Positions 1 through 11,946 of a stretch of 64,000 bases of DNA are shown here, one piece after another; position 1 is the stretch's first letter; each line of letters begins with the position of its first letter. Origin of the DNA: Setophaga petechia (lineage: Eukaryota; Chordata; Aves; Passeriformes; Parulidae); NCBI GenBank assembly GCA_024362935.1, contig JANCRA010000025.1, positions 9,884,936 through 9,948,935 of the forward strand. The letters are read 5' to 3'. The notes beneath the pieces are model-generated. The model made no database searches. It was not told the origin of the DNA and worked only from the letters and a program-made list of their open reading frames with translations. A program made the translations under genes and the position numbers.

Positions 1-466
1 TTTCTTTTTTTTCTTTTTCTTTTTCTTTTTTTTTTTTCTTTTCTTTTTCTTTTTTTTTCTTCTTCTTCTTTCTTCTTCTTTCTTCTTCTTTCTTCTTCTT
101 TCTTCTTCTTTCTTCTTCTTTCTTCTTCTTTCTTCTTCTTTCTTCTTCTTTCTTCTTCTTTCTTCTTCTTTCTTCTTCTTTCTTCTTCTTTCTTCTTCTT
201 TCTTCTTCTTTCTTCTTCTTTCTTCTTCTTTCTTCTTCTTTCTTCTTCTTTCTTCTTCTTTCTTCTTCTTTCTTCTTCTTTCTTCTTCTTTCTTCTTCTT
301 TCTTCTTCTTTCTTCTTCTTTCTTCTTCTTTCTTCTTCTTTCTTCTTCTTTCTTCTTCTTTCTTCTTCTTTCTTCTTCTTTCTTCTTCTTTCTTCTTCTT
401 TCTTCTTCTTTCTTCTTCTTTCTTCTTCTTTCTTCTTCTTTCTTCTTCTTTCTTCTTCTTTCTTTT
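1..466. repeat. Homopyrimidine tract with a 40-copy perfect decamer minisatellite
   Basis: The first 60 bases are irregular runs of T with single C. From 61 to 460 the 10-base unit TCTTCTTCTT repeats 40 times without a single mismatch, and the tract fades out by 466. The whole strand is pyrimidine (the complement is all purine) and has mirror symmetry, the classic composition for intramolecular triplex (H-DNA). The lack of interruptions suggests recent expansion, active homogenisation, or an assembly-filled repeat. The left edge of the array lies outside or at the window border, so its true length is unknown. No coding potential is credible here. Confidence 0.97.
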
Positions 467-472
467 TGGTGT

Positions 473-3400
473 GCGTTACACTCTTCTGAGCTAGGTCTGA
501 AAAGGATGTTCAGGCAGCTGGGTAGATAACCCATCCTCATGTGCATTCAAGAGTATGTTTAATTGTTTGTCTCTGCCTGTTATCCAGCACTACATGTATT
601 TTTCCAGTGCTACATGCCCTTGTGATTTTCAGTGATGTGTTGGTATTCATTTACATCCCTGTGCTGTCCCACCAGCCCTGTAATGAGTGAGTGAGTTCCA
701 GGGGCTGTAAGGCAGTGTGTAATTTGGCCTGCAGGCTTATCTAAACAAAAGAATGTACAACAAATAAAGGCAGCATTAGTGCATTTTGAGTGCTGATTGT
801 TTCAAATCAGATACACAGGAAACCAGATGTTGAAGTTTATCTAAAACACTTGCAGCTCAGTCTGTAACTACAGCAGGAAGAGTGCTCAGCACTTTTTGCA
901 TGGAGTTAGCAATGTGTCTGCAGCAAATACAAATTTATTCTTATTCCTCAATTGACCTTTTCAGATGTCCTTTTATTTCTGTTCTCCTTGCAAACCACTG
1001 CTTAATTAATTTTGGTGTGATTCTGCAGATGTTTTGGAAGGAAAATGCAATTCTTGTGCATGGTCTTGAATTTAAGTCAGCCACATCTTGAATGATGATA
1101 ATAAATTTAGCTGCATAAAATTAGTACAGAAAGTAGCCTGAGCTTTTTAAACTGTACTTGTAGCTCTAAGAGCTGTGTATGGGGCATTTGCTGATGGCTT
1201 ACATTTGAGTGTGTGGTAAGGATGTAAAATCACAGCTTCAGATGCTCAGATTTATAACAGTTTTACATAAAACTAAAGTAAAAATATCTTTATTTGGAGC
1301 AGTACTGAATACTACTACTGAAGCTACTACTGTAGCTTCACATGGTAATGAAGAAAAGCTCTTATAATTTTGGTAAAGAAATTACTTCATGCTAATTCTG
1401 TTTTACTGTGTTATTCCAACATGACTCCTCAGAGGAGCTCGAATGCCATTTGCCTGCTGAGATGAATGATACCAAAAGCAAGCTGAAGAGGTTTTTAAGA
1501 GCAGGCTGGTGTTGAGGTGTCAGACACTTCCAGGCCTGTGGGCTTTCATAAGCCATTGACTTTTCTTTATTCTTCTGAGGAAAGTGAGGATTTGGAGATG
1601 TCCCAGCCTCAGCCCAGAACCAGTTTGGCTCTGTGCAGCTTTACAAATACAATATTTTTAGTGAGGTGATACAAGTTTCTGACACAGGAAAGTTTCTGAC
1701 ACATGACAAAGACATGGCAGTGTGATCTCACAGGCTGTTCATCCCTGCAGATAAAGGAAGCATGGTTATCCCAGGAATTTTCTGTCAAGATGCAGCCTTA
1801 CATATGAAATTAAATCATATGTTTATGTCCTCTGTACTGATGGTACTGAGTAGAGCAGCCTGGCATTATGAGAGAGAGGGTTTTAACTGCTGCTGATCTG
1901 AAAGGGATGAGGAGACAGTGGCACTGAAGGAACAGAGACCTGCTTTTATTTCACCTTCTTTATCTGAGAAGAGGATAGTGCAACATCCTCCTTGTCATTC
2001 TGTCCTGCTGTTGATAGGCATTGGCTGTTTAGGAATGACCACAATAGTGCAGCCATGTTTTCTGCTGCATTTCCAATTTGGGAGCTTGCCTTTTCCCCAT
2101 AATACAAAGTCAGAAGTTAGTGGAATATAGATAAGGACTGTAAGGTTAGATAAAGCCAAACAGCATTGCAAAAAATACCTCTGGGTTATGTTTTGACACG
2201 TTTCTTTTATGACTTTACCATTTTAGAAATTAAAAGTATATGAAACTTAACTTTTTTTTTTGCTGTTTGACTTAATCAGTTGCTCTGTTTTGGGGCTCCC
2301 TGGGTTTGTGGCATCACTGGAGTTTGTTGTAGTGTGCTAAACACTAGTCTATATTTTCAAGTTGTTGCTTTTAACTCTTCATGCTTATAAAATATTGTAT
2401 ATTTTATGATGAAACCAGTACAGCTTCTTCATACTTTAAGTAGTAACACATGGAAGGGAGGCATGGCTTCTCTTTTTTCTCTCTTCATATTTCCTTGCCT
2501 CCCCTGCTTAGTACTCTGCAGCATCAAATGTAGGGCATTAATTCCCATAAAGTCTGTTTGGACAAGGAAATCTTATGAAAATAAATATAGAGAGGGAAGA
2601 CAGAGTTGCTCTGGCTTGAGCTGCAGCTGCTACAAACTACCATCTGTAGTAGCTGGACCTTCCAACTCAAAGTTGTATTTCTGGAAAACATCACTGCCTT
2701 GTGTTGAATGTATCATAATGCTCCACATTTCCTCAAAGTGAAAGCACTATCATGAATGATTATTATGAATTACTTTATTGCTCAGGAGCTTATGGCTTAT
2801 TGACATTAAAAAAGAAATTGTCCCTTTCAGTGTGATTTTTTTGGGAATTTTGATTTATGACTGAACATTGCTGTCTAAATGAGTTTTGGAAGTTCAAGGA
2901 AAGCGAGTTAACTGCAAAAACTGACTTGGTTCCAGAATGAATGTTTTGAATAAGAGAATAACTGCTCACAATTCTGACAGTCACTTAAAGGACAGAAAAT
3001 ATTTACCATATATTACATGCAGTTACCATTAGCATTCATTAAGGGGGGACCAGAACACATTATTCATGTGTTAATATTTTAAAGCACAAACACGTAAAAT
3101 GAGTGAGTTCTAAAAGCATAGAGGGAAATAAATATTAAACAACTTCGTTAGGGTTGCATGGATAAAACAAATATTCTGTGGTGATAGCTTTAATACTTTC
3201 CAAAACTAATACTTTGAACTGAGTGAAGTGGCTCTGAGAGTGGTAGGGAATCTCATAATCTCACCACCCAAATATGATGAGTCTCAGAGCTGTGATTTCT
3301 GCTTTATCTTGATACATTAGATATCTTTTTTCTCTTAATACTTTTGAGAGAAATCTAGTCTGCAACCAAAATGGCAAAAATGGTTCTGTCCATGGATCTG

Positions 3401-5690
3401 ACCATGGAAGAAGGAAGGGCATAGGGGAAGCAGTGAAGCAACCTCTGAGACGTGACCCAAATACTTAATTTTGTGGAGTTAAGTACACAAGTTCCATTCA
3501 GCTGATAAAATCTACTACAGAGGATGTGTTACACAACTCCTGTTTGTGTGGAATTCATAATCACATCGTTGTCTTTTTCTAAATGAAAGTGCCCTCCCTG
3601 GGGAATTAGACTGCTGCAGATAATCACACCAGTGCTCACCAAGGGGAAAATTTGGGTGTCTTATGTAAAGGCACAAGAGAAGCTTGTCCTGCTTGTGTGG
3701 GTAACCAAGCAGAGGCTGTTAAATCCCAGGATGAGGTTCTCCACATCCCAGCAGAAGGTCCCTGGTCAGGGGCAGGCTCCAGGTGCACCTGCAGGAACAG
3801 CAGAGCTGCTGAGCACAGCTCATGGGAATGGTGAGGATGAGAAGGTTTGGAATCTGGCTCCTGCTCTCATCCACCCGTGCTCAGAACCAACGAGCTGTGG
3901 GGCACATTGCAGCAGGGAAAACTTCTCAGAAAAGGAGATAGCAAACCAAATGTGAACAATTGGGGTTTTCTGGGCTCTTTAGGAGTACCTGGATGCAGAT
4001 TGCAAACAGTGGTGAGATGAGCCACAGAGGAGTTTGATAAAGCAATAACAGACCAAACCCCTAGAACAACAGGACTAAAATGTAATCCTAGCACTTCTCA
4101 TGGCAGATGCATTGCAGTAGCTTTAGTATCTATGCAGTGCTATGAAGGAGGCAAACTGCCATGAGTTAACTGGGCCCTGCTCTGACCCTTTCAGCAGTTC
4201 ACTGTGGAGTAGGAATTGATAGCAATGCAGACTTTTCCTGTTCATCTGATGTGCCTTATATGGGCACAGTGATTTAGCTCTGCCTTGGCCCACTCCCAAG
4301 TTTTGCTAAGTTCCTATGAGCAAACCTTACTGTAGCTGAAGTTGAATTTTGCAGACATGATCATGTGCTGTGTTACTCACTCAGAGATTGGTGCTTCCCA
4401 AAGCTGTACTTCAAATATGGGATCTGTGTGTTTCAAGACTTTGTCTGGCAAAGTTGGAGGCCACATAGTTCTCTTACAGAACAAATGCAGAACTGGCAGG
4501 TCTCACAAAATAAAGCTCCTCTAGAAGAGCCAAAGTGTTTCTGGGAGAGCACAGAAGTTCATGCTCCCAGTGCCAGGAAGATTTGGGTTTCCCCTGGAAA
4601 CACACAGTTTATTTGTGATTAAATGCAGCAGAGGTAAATAAAATAGCTTTGTCATTTTATGTCATTTGTCAGTGTACAGTTACACTATTTGATAATTCTT
4701 TTCCATGGACTTCATTTTCATTCCTTGCCACTTGGTTTATGGCTCTTCCAATAGCAAGTTCCGGTGCTGTGGGCTTTTTAGTATTTACCTTGAATTTGAA
4801 TGAAATCCAGCTAAAGTATTGTTCTGGAATTAACTGGAGATTTCAACAATTTAATTTTCTAGGAAGCAAGTTTTCTTATTTCTGTCACATGGGTTGTTAT
4901 CACAACGTATACCAGTGACACTATTTAGTCTTTAGTTGTTTTGATGATTAATTTTAGTGATTCACCCACACACATTTTTTTGCCTCCCTTGAATTTGCAT
5001 GTATCATCCTATCCTTTTTCCAAGTTAGACTCTGTCAGCTCATGTGCTATGCTTTCAAGGATGACCAGAACTCAAATTTATAGGTAGCTTCCTTAGAAAC
5101 TGTTAGATCACCATGAATCATGAATGAAATTGCTTTTAGATCAGAGAAACTTAAGCTAGATACACTTTATAGCTTTTGAACAAAGTTAATGCAGGAAAAG
5201 ATAAGGAAGAGAACTTGCAGCAGAAATAGCTTTTGAATATTGATGCATCTGAACTGAGGTACATGCACACCACACATACATGATGATTTCAGCCCTGTAT
5301 TGGATGGAAATCTTTAGAAAACATTGGATTTTAGCACTTACAAGGCTAGCTGCACTTCTGATCTTTGTAGTGTCTTAGTGAACTCCTTCACAGGTTGGCC
5401 ATTGTATGTTTTTCAAATCTATAATGAAATTTGTACCTTTGTAACACATGGAACATGAGCTAAACTGCAGCACAGCTTGTATCCACCACGGTTATCCTGC
5501 AAAGCCAACTGCATCCAGCCACCTGAGGCTTCCTGGTTCACAGGAGAAATTTGGAACACTGGTGGTTATAGTGACCAGAGAGCACTTTGGTTTCAAGTAT
5601 TCTGTTTGTATTATAATAGCATTTGAATTAATAGTTTTGAATGTATCAAAGCATACATATCAAATGGTGTTGAGTGAGGAAATGGAAATC
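473..5690. other. Noncoding AT-rich stretch, no supported gene
   Basis: Typical vertebrate intron or intergenic sequence with no exon I can support and no recognisable mobile element. Reading frames here are short (up to 111 codons), lack splice context and have no protein-like pattern. One small direct duplication is visible near 1676-1705, where the phrase GTTTCTGACACA occurs twice about 18 bases apart. Confidence 0.6.
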
Positions 5691-5696
5691 TGATAG

Positions 5697-6015
5697 TGTT
5701 ATTATAGTGCAAGAGTTCTATTGTCATTACATTACAAGGGTTCCATATTGCCAGAATTTCATTTCTCCTTGATGTTGCTTGTTGGCAGCTCCTTTTGGCA
5801 CTGACTTTTCCTTGTCCTTGCAGTGGCCAACTGACTCCAGTTCCCCTCAACCAACCAATCCACTCTTTTATAACACTCTTCTTATTGGCTACAGGTGTGG
5901 CCTGTTAAACTCAGGCCTGTTCCCAATCTCTGATAATTGGCTCAGCTGCAACTCCTTAATGGGATAAGATTACTTTCTGTACTACCTTTATTTTCTTATA
6001 TTGTATCCCCCTACA
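5697..6015 (-). mobile_element. Solo LTR of a passerine endogenous retrovirus, with target site duplication
   Basis: Read on the minus strand, this 319-bp block begins TGTAGGGG and ends ATAATAACA, so it has the TG...CA ends of an LTR. Two CCAAT boxes (plus-strand ATTGG at 5936-5940 and 5884-5888) lie upstream of a TATA-like TTATAAAAG (5863-5873 on plus), the order expected for a U3 promoter on the minus strand. The flanks are TGATAG (5691-5696) and GGATAG (6016-6021), a 6-bp target duplication with one mismatch; 6 bp is typical of class II (ERVK-like) elements. No internal retroviral region is present, so this is a solo LTR left by recombination. I recognise the sequence type from songbird genomes, but the exact subfamily is not assigned. 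Confidence 0.82.
5863..5940 (-). promoter_or_regulatory. Putative LTR promoter (CCAAT, CCAAT, TATA)
   Basis: Within the minus-strand LTR, CCAAT pentamers read from 5940 and 5888 and a TATA-like box reads from about 5873, roughly 10-20 bases beyond the second CCAAT. This is a plausible fossil or active RNA polymerase II promoter directed leftward, away from the exon at 6204. Activity cannot be judged from sequence. Confidence 0.45.
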
Positions 6016-6203
6016 GGATAGTTTGTATTGTCCTTCCCACATCAATATCGCAGAGGTGGTGAATTTCTGTTCATGGGAGACAGCCCTCAAGAGTACAAAC
6101 CTTTCCTGAAAGAGATTCCTTGTGTTTGAGCTATGTGTGCACCATGGCAAGAGCCTGTAGATTGCAGATAATGTATGATGATCTCTTTGCATCCTTTGTG
6201 CAG

Positions 6204-6318
6204 TGAGAAGACGCCTGGAAGGGCACACCCCAGACATGTCACGGGCCAGCAGCTTCACTGACGACATTGACCTGGTACCCGAGGAGTCCCTGCTGCCAGC
6301 AGCATCTGACGTGGCACA
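6204..6318 (+). CDS. Internal coding exon of an unidentified gene (plus strand)
   Basis: This 115-nt segment follows CTTTGTGCAG and ends before GTGAGTGAGC, so both splice borders are good. The other two frames meet stops, one near the end of the acceptor itself and one about 45 bases in. The open frame uses two bases to finish a split codon, then 37 codons, then leaves two bases (entry phase 1, exit phase 2). The peptide starts RRRLEGHTPDM, contains a basic-serine core SRASSF followed by acidic TDDID, and ends with a PEESLLP stretch. RASS-type sites suit basophilic kinases or 14-3-3 binding, and EESLL resembles an acidic dileucine motif, so a cytoplasmic disordered region is likely. Third positions are mostly G or C and several CpGs survive, unlike the AT-rich surroundings. 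I do not recognise the gene; mates are presumably far away or outside the window. Confidence 0.65.
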
Positions 6319-8402
6319 GTGAGTGAGCAGCAGCTCTTACCTGACCCTTAAATGCTCACTAACAATGAGGGACACCTGTCACTGAGAAAGAGTTGTGCTT
6401 TGGCTGGGTGGCTGCACTTGAAGTGATTGTGGGTTTGATCTTGTTTAACTAAAAATTAACATTTCCTACTTTAGTCTGAAGTTTGGTGGAAGTAGCCAGA
6501 TGCTTGGAAAAGCAGCACTGCTCTGTGGTGGGTGGCTTGCAGCTTAGTGTCTTTGTTTTCCCACTTTTTAAGGCAGCTGAAACAGTTCCTGTGAGCTGTG
6601 AGCTTTACAGACAATTTTATACTTGTAGACTGCCTCATCAGGTTAAGCTCTAAAGCAACCCTAATATGAATTGATTGGACACCTTAATGAAATAGTCATT
6701 TATAGATACAGCCTGAAAATAAAAAGGCTACCTCATGTAATATTTTTGTAAAGCAGGCACACTTTTAAGGAAATTATGTTCCACAAATACGAAAGTGAAG
6801 TTATTGTCCAGGACAGAAAATCTCCATCAGGGAGTTCACTGCAATTGTTGAGTTGTTGTTTTTCCTTGGCTTAGCAAATATTTCTGGAAATAAAATAATC
6901 ATGCAGGACAACTTTATATTGTGTTTTATCAGGATCTTGAGTAACCTTCATGTTTTTGTCCTGTAATATACATGTTCTGTTTTGGGCTTGGGGATTCTGG
7001 AGTAAATTTCAAATGTAAATTTCAAATTAAAACACAGAGGAAGGCCTGGATGGACCAGAAAATCCAGGTGCCATAGAAATGTTTTATCTCCCATCAGAAA
7101 CTGATACAAATTATGCTGGTGAGGAGATCTCATGAGTTAGCAGGCTCATGAAGGTCTGGCTGATGTTTGGATATTATGGTAATGTTGGTGAGAAACTCAC
7201 CTGAGATTGCTCTTGCAGGAGAACATTTGGGCTTGTCACTGGAAAAATGCTTTATCTGAGGTTAAAAAAAAAAAATAATTGTTTCTTGCCTTCAGATAGG
7301 GAAAAAATATCCACAGTGGTGTTCAGGATGAATTTGAAAGCAATGTGATTCCATTTAAGGCGTGTGTAATTGCCTATAAGAGGGTTTCTTTCACATCCTA
7401 TGTTTACTTTCTGTCCAGGGAACTCATACAGATGTGTCTGCTACATCTGTACTAAATGTACTGTGCTTTCATATGGCATATGCTGGTCCTTGTATTTCCC
7501 CAACATGTGATATTGGCCTTGCTTTCAAATCACAAAATTCTAAATTGTTCTATCAAATTGGTCTTTTTTCTTCATTTTATTTGACACAGTAGAATCAAAA
7601 GGTTTTGCATTTAAGGGAAAAACCCCTCAAATCTAATCTTATTTCTACCATTTAGTGCATGAAAAATTGTTGGATTGTAACTTACTTTTTCTAGTGAAAA
7701 CTGTACCTGCATTTTTAGCTCCTATTGGTTTTTTAAAGGCATTTCTCCCTGGTGGGGAAAATAAGGAGTAGCAGAAAAAGAATCAAGTGCACAAATGAAA
7801 AAAGAAATTAAAATATGGAGAGATTTCAAGTACTGTGCTACACAGTTTAAAGTCATATACTATGAAAACATTAATTCCTCTTGATCTGGATGTCAGTTGC
7901 ATAGAAACAGAATGATCTTGCAACTGAAATTGCTAAATGAAGGATTTTTACATTCTAAGTCCCACAATAAAAAATATGTATAAATTATACCTTCTAAACA
8001 CTAGTAAGAAACTTCAAATGTATAGAAAACAAAAGGCCGGAAATTAGAGATATAAAGGTGCTGTGTAAGAACAAAGCCAAAACATCATTTAATCTAGTTT
8101 TCTGCTTCTAAATTGAGAATAGTCGTTTTCACCTCTATCACTGATCATCTCATTTTCTATGTCTGCATTTTTACCTAGTAGGAAGCATTCATTTCAGAGT
8201 CAAGCTGATTCTTGAGCAGAAATGTGTAATGTCTCCTTCTTTAAACTGTGAACTTTATGAGAGAAGCACAGAAAGTGTTGGATTTATGGATCCAGATTTA
8301 AATTCCCAATTTCAATGCAAACAGCAAGATATTATCACTGTATTTTCCAGACACACACATCAATATTAGATATACTCAGTGTAATTATTTGTCTTTTGGC
8401 AG
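6319..8402. other. Probable intron, no further exon supported
   Basis: AT-rich sequence downstream of the plus-strand exon, with a short A run at 7264-7275. One minus-strand AG/GT-bounded segment near 7200-7237 is open in two frames but is too short to support. Nothing else stands out. Confidence 0.5.
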
Positions 8403-8414
8403 AAGTGTAATCAG
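8403..8414 (+). CDS. Candidate 12-nt microexon
   Basis: The segment AAGTGTAATCAG is preceded by a pyrimidine-rich acceptor (TTTGTCTTTTGGCAG) and followed by GTAAGTCTTGG, a near-consensus donor. It lies about 2.1 kb downstream of the exon at 6204-6318 on the same strand. Twelve bases preserve frame. Entering after that exon's phase-2 end it adds Q-S-V-I and leaves two bases, with no stop. Microexons of 3-27 nt are a known feature of neuronal vertebrate genes. Strong paired splice sites this close also arise by chance in a 64-kb window, so this is only a candidate. Confidence 0.3.
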
Positions 8415-11400
8415 GTAAGTCTTGGTGTGTGCTGCACTTGCTTTTCTGTGTGAGTTTTCTAAAACAGCATGGTTTCTGCTTTTCACTCAATTATGCCAAC
8501 AAATTTTCATCCTAGAGTCATAAAACCAGTCAATGATAAAACAAAAACACTTCCAAAAGTAAAATTCAGCCAAAAGGGAGTGTGGGGGTGTGTATGTATA
8601 TATGAACACACAGTGAGCCTTCCCAACTTGCAAATTAAGTGAAAACTTGGCTTTCACATATCAGTTCATGCCAGGGTCCCACAATGATGACAGTTTCACG
8701 TGAGGCACTTTGTGAACTCGAGTCTGACTTTGAGGAGCTGCCAAAAGCTAAAGTTTTGTTTGCCTTCAGCAAGTATTTTAAACTAAAAAATCAATCCTGC
8801 AGTAAACCTGTATTTCAAAGTCTGTAACAAGTCATTTTTCTGCTTCCTGTGTTGATTGTTAAATATGGTGCCAGGTCTTAAGTCTGAAATGTTTTGAGGG
8901 TTGTTTTCTGTAATGTGAACAACAGATGCTCATCAAGTCTGCTGTGCTGCACAGATGACAGCAGAGATGCTCTCTGGGGACATAAGCTTTGCTTCAGGCC
9001 ACATGCTCTTGCAAATTCCCTCCAGTGTGTGAGGAGGGCAAATGATATCCCAGGAAAACAGATTTCTTACCCTTGAGCCTCATTGCCTTGAACAAGGCTC
9101 TGTCACATCAATGTGCACGTGTGTAGCAGATTCACATCACAGTAACTCAGGTGGGTTTTGCCAAGCAAGCACCAGGCTGCTTGAAAACTGCTGATAATGG
9201 TGTTTAAGGTGGTATTTGACTGAAAGCAAACCAGTTCAATGTAATGCAGCACTTCCCAGGGGTTCCCACTGCATCCACCAGCGGAATTCTGGTGTGAGTG
9301 ATCCATAGAAACCTGGAGAAGCTGAGCTGCCCTTGTGTCAGTGAAATCAGGCAGCAAGCTGGAAAATGGGGCTTGAGAGACCTTTCTGTAGGAACATAGC
9401 TGCCTTGGATCCCTGAGACAGCTGGGATGATGTTTGTTTCTGGTGATCTCTGCACAAATGTGAACAATTCCTGAGCCAGGGGACAAAAGCTTCATATTCA
9501 GTTTATAACTCTGTGGTTGCCTGAAGTTCTTGCTGAGTATCTTTGCCCATTTCCTCAGGGGCCAAAAATCCCATGTGCTGCTGACCTGGGTAGAGCTCTG
9601 TTGCTTTATAAAGGCTGCTTCCGAGGTGTCCAAAGCTGAATAAGAATTATGGTGTTAGAGATTTATCAATTCTGATGGATTAAATAGATATATTCATTTC
9701 AGTCAGTTGATGAGTAGTTCTACTTTTAGCAAAAAATGTTTGGACTGCCTCACTGCCTGACATAATTACTCACCTAATATTTCAAATTCTCTGATGAACA
9801 GTCAGAAGGGGGCTCCATCAGTGAATCACTGGAGTTTTGCAAGAGTAAAGGAGAACCCAATAACTTTAAGATGTAGTATTTTATTTTTTCTTTATCTCCA
9901 GCTGGTTCTATTTTTATTGTGATGACATGAACCCTTGGCCATGACAACATTTTCTGTTGTTCACACCAGAGTTTAACCTTCCATCAGGAAAGAGAATTTG
10001 GCCAATAGACTGCACTGAAAGATTACACCAACCTCTGATCCCTGATAGAACAGTCTTAGAAAAAATACACAGAGCAGCAGCTTTAGAGGCAGACATCCTG
10101 TTTTTGTTTTTCAGAGCTCTGTGGTTTAAAGCTATGGTGTCTAAGGCTCTTTGCACTGCGAGGAAAAGCAAAAGTCAGAAATTCTCTGTGTCAGCGTGGC
10201 TGAACAGCTGTGGTGGAGTGTGCATTTTGTGGCTGGCTGGGTCACAGGGGGTGAATGCCAGCAGGTCCCTCTGGCAGGTGAGATGCACACCCAGTGCCCT
10301 TGCTCTGCCCTCAGGGGACAGCAGAGCAGCGGCTCCTCAGCTGGAACAGGCTGCCAGGGAGCTCAGAGCTGCTTCCCACAGGAAAAATGGGGCTTCATTG
10401 CTTCTCCTGGGCTGAGAGTGAGACCAGCAATTGCTCTTTCTGAGGCTCTGTTCACAGCACAGTTGAGCTGTGCTTAGGAGCCATGGGTTTGGTCCAAACC
10501 TGGTGAAACCAGTTCTGAGCAGAGCTTTAGAAAGCCTGAAGGTGCTTGTGTGTGAGGTCAGTGTGGTGAGGCTGTGAAAATGGCTCACTGCTTCACTTTG
10601 AGGTCTTTAATGTAACAGAAGCACAGACCTGACTGTGGAAGCAACCTGATATCCACTGTTCCCACCTCCTCCAGCTTTTTTTTTTATTTCAAGCTCATAG
10701 CACAAAACTGTCTCTTAGATTGTACAAGGGAGTTTCACCTACAAAAGGAAAACCCAGCATTAAAATGCATTTGTTAAACAATCTTTTCCCCCTCTGAGGA
10801 GGGGGGAAAAGACAGACCTGAGGTGAGGCCATGAGTGCAAAACAAACCTCTTTTAATGGGGGAAACTGCAACCCCAAGGATAAGGATGACTGAATGTCCT
10901 ATTCGTGTCATCACTGGTGAATCCTGATGCAGAAAGAGCATCCCAAATTCATCTCCAGCTGTGAGCAGGACCTTCTGTGAGGATTGAGGCTTCACAAAGC
11001 CAGGGGTTTGGGTTCTCTTTGTTGGAGTTTGTGCTCCCTGCAGGCTGCCTGGAAGAACAGAGCAAAGCTGCTGCCCCTCTCACCAGAGCTGGGTTCTGCA
11101 GAGATGGGGGTACCCTGAGCAGAGCACTGCTGTGTGCTGGGCTGGAAAATCAAATTTGTATTCAAAGGAGGGTAGTTCATAGTTAGCCTTAGAATTTTAG
11201 CTTTTCTCTTTTACAACAAGTTTAGGAAATGTGTTGGTTTTGGGGTTTTCACTGTTTTGTTTTGTTTTTTCTAGAGGAAATAGGTTATCATATGATCAGT
11301 CATATTTTATATCTGCCAATTTCCTTCATTGCCCACTAACACAGAAATTTTATACAAAGTGAATGGGACAATTGGTAAAACTTATGCTAGGCCTTAAAGC

Positions 11401-11740
11401 TTTCATTAGGTGTTATCAAAGAGAATGATCATTGTTAAGCCCTTGAAAAAAGGGATGTTAAACCCATCTCCTGACTTTCAACCTTCCACTATCTGTAGAT
11501 GGTAGTGAAGGTTTTATCAGGGTCTTAAGAATACTTTTTGTCCTTTGTCTCTGCTTGAAAATATAAGAGTGCAACCTGTAACATCAAGCATATTTTCAAT
11601 CTTTCTGTTGTTTTGGTTTATCTTTATCTCTGCCAGCTCCATTTATATTTTTATTTTATCTTAACTTCTTCCTATAGCTTATTGCTTTTAATCTTATTAA
11701 ATAAAGAGTTCAGCTTCTCACCAGCAACTTTGTCCCACTG
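8415..11740. other. Noncoding stretch, no supported gene
   Basis: Mixed composition. The sections around 9100-9630 and 10130-10600 are richer in G+C and hold open frames of up to 176 codons on the minus strand (9103-9633), but I see no splice context, domain or recognisable protein in them. The rest is AT-rich intron-like sequence. Confidence 0.5.
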
Positions 11741-11946
11741 AATATGATATATATTATATATTATATATTTATTATATATTATATATCGCATATTATATAT
11801 TATATACAGTATATTATATATTGTATATTATATATTTATTTTATATTATATATCACATATTATACATTATATATTGTATATCATATACTCTGTATTATAT
11901 ATATATTATATATCGTATATTATATATTAATTTAATATTATATAAT
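11741..11946. repeat. Self-complementary TA-rich array
   Basis: About 206 bp made almost entirely of TATAT, TTATA and ATATT words with occasional CGCA, CACA, CAGT or CTCTG interruptions. The interruptions recur at irregular spacing (for example ATATATCG twice and ATATATCACA once), suggesting a decayed higher-order repeat. The sequence is strongly self-complementary and could extrude as cruciforms or hairpins. The 63-codon frame inside it is only a reading of the repeat. Confidence 0.9.

Noticed and set aside
7200..7237. 38-nt minus-strand segment bounded by TTTTTCCAG and GTGAGT
   Set aside because: Open in two frames, which is uninformative for such a short block, and about 51 kb from the minus-strand exon at 58239.
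9103..9633. 176-codon minus-strand open frame
   Set aside because: Long, but no splice borders, start context, motif or recognisable family, and it overlaps another frame on the same strand. Treated as a chance frame.
11744..11935. 63-codon frame rich in I and Y
   Set aside because: Translation of the TA-rich array.
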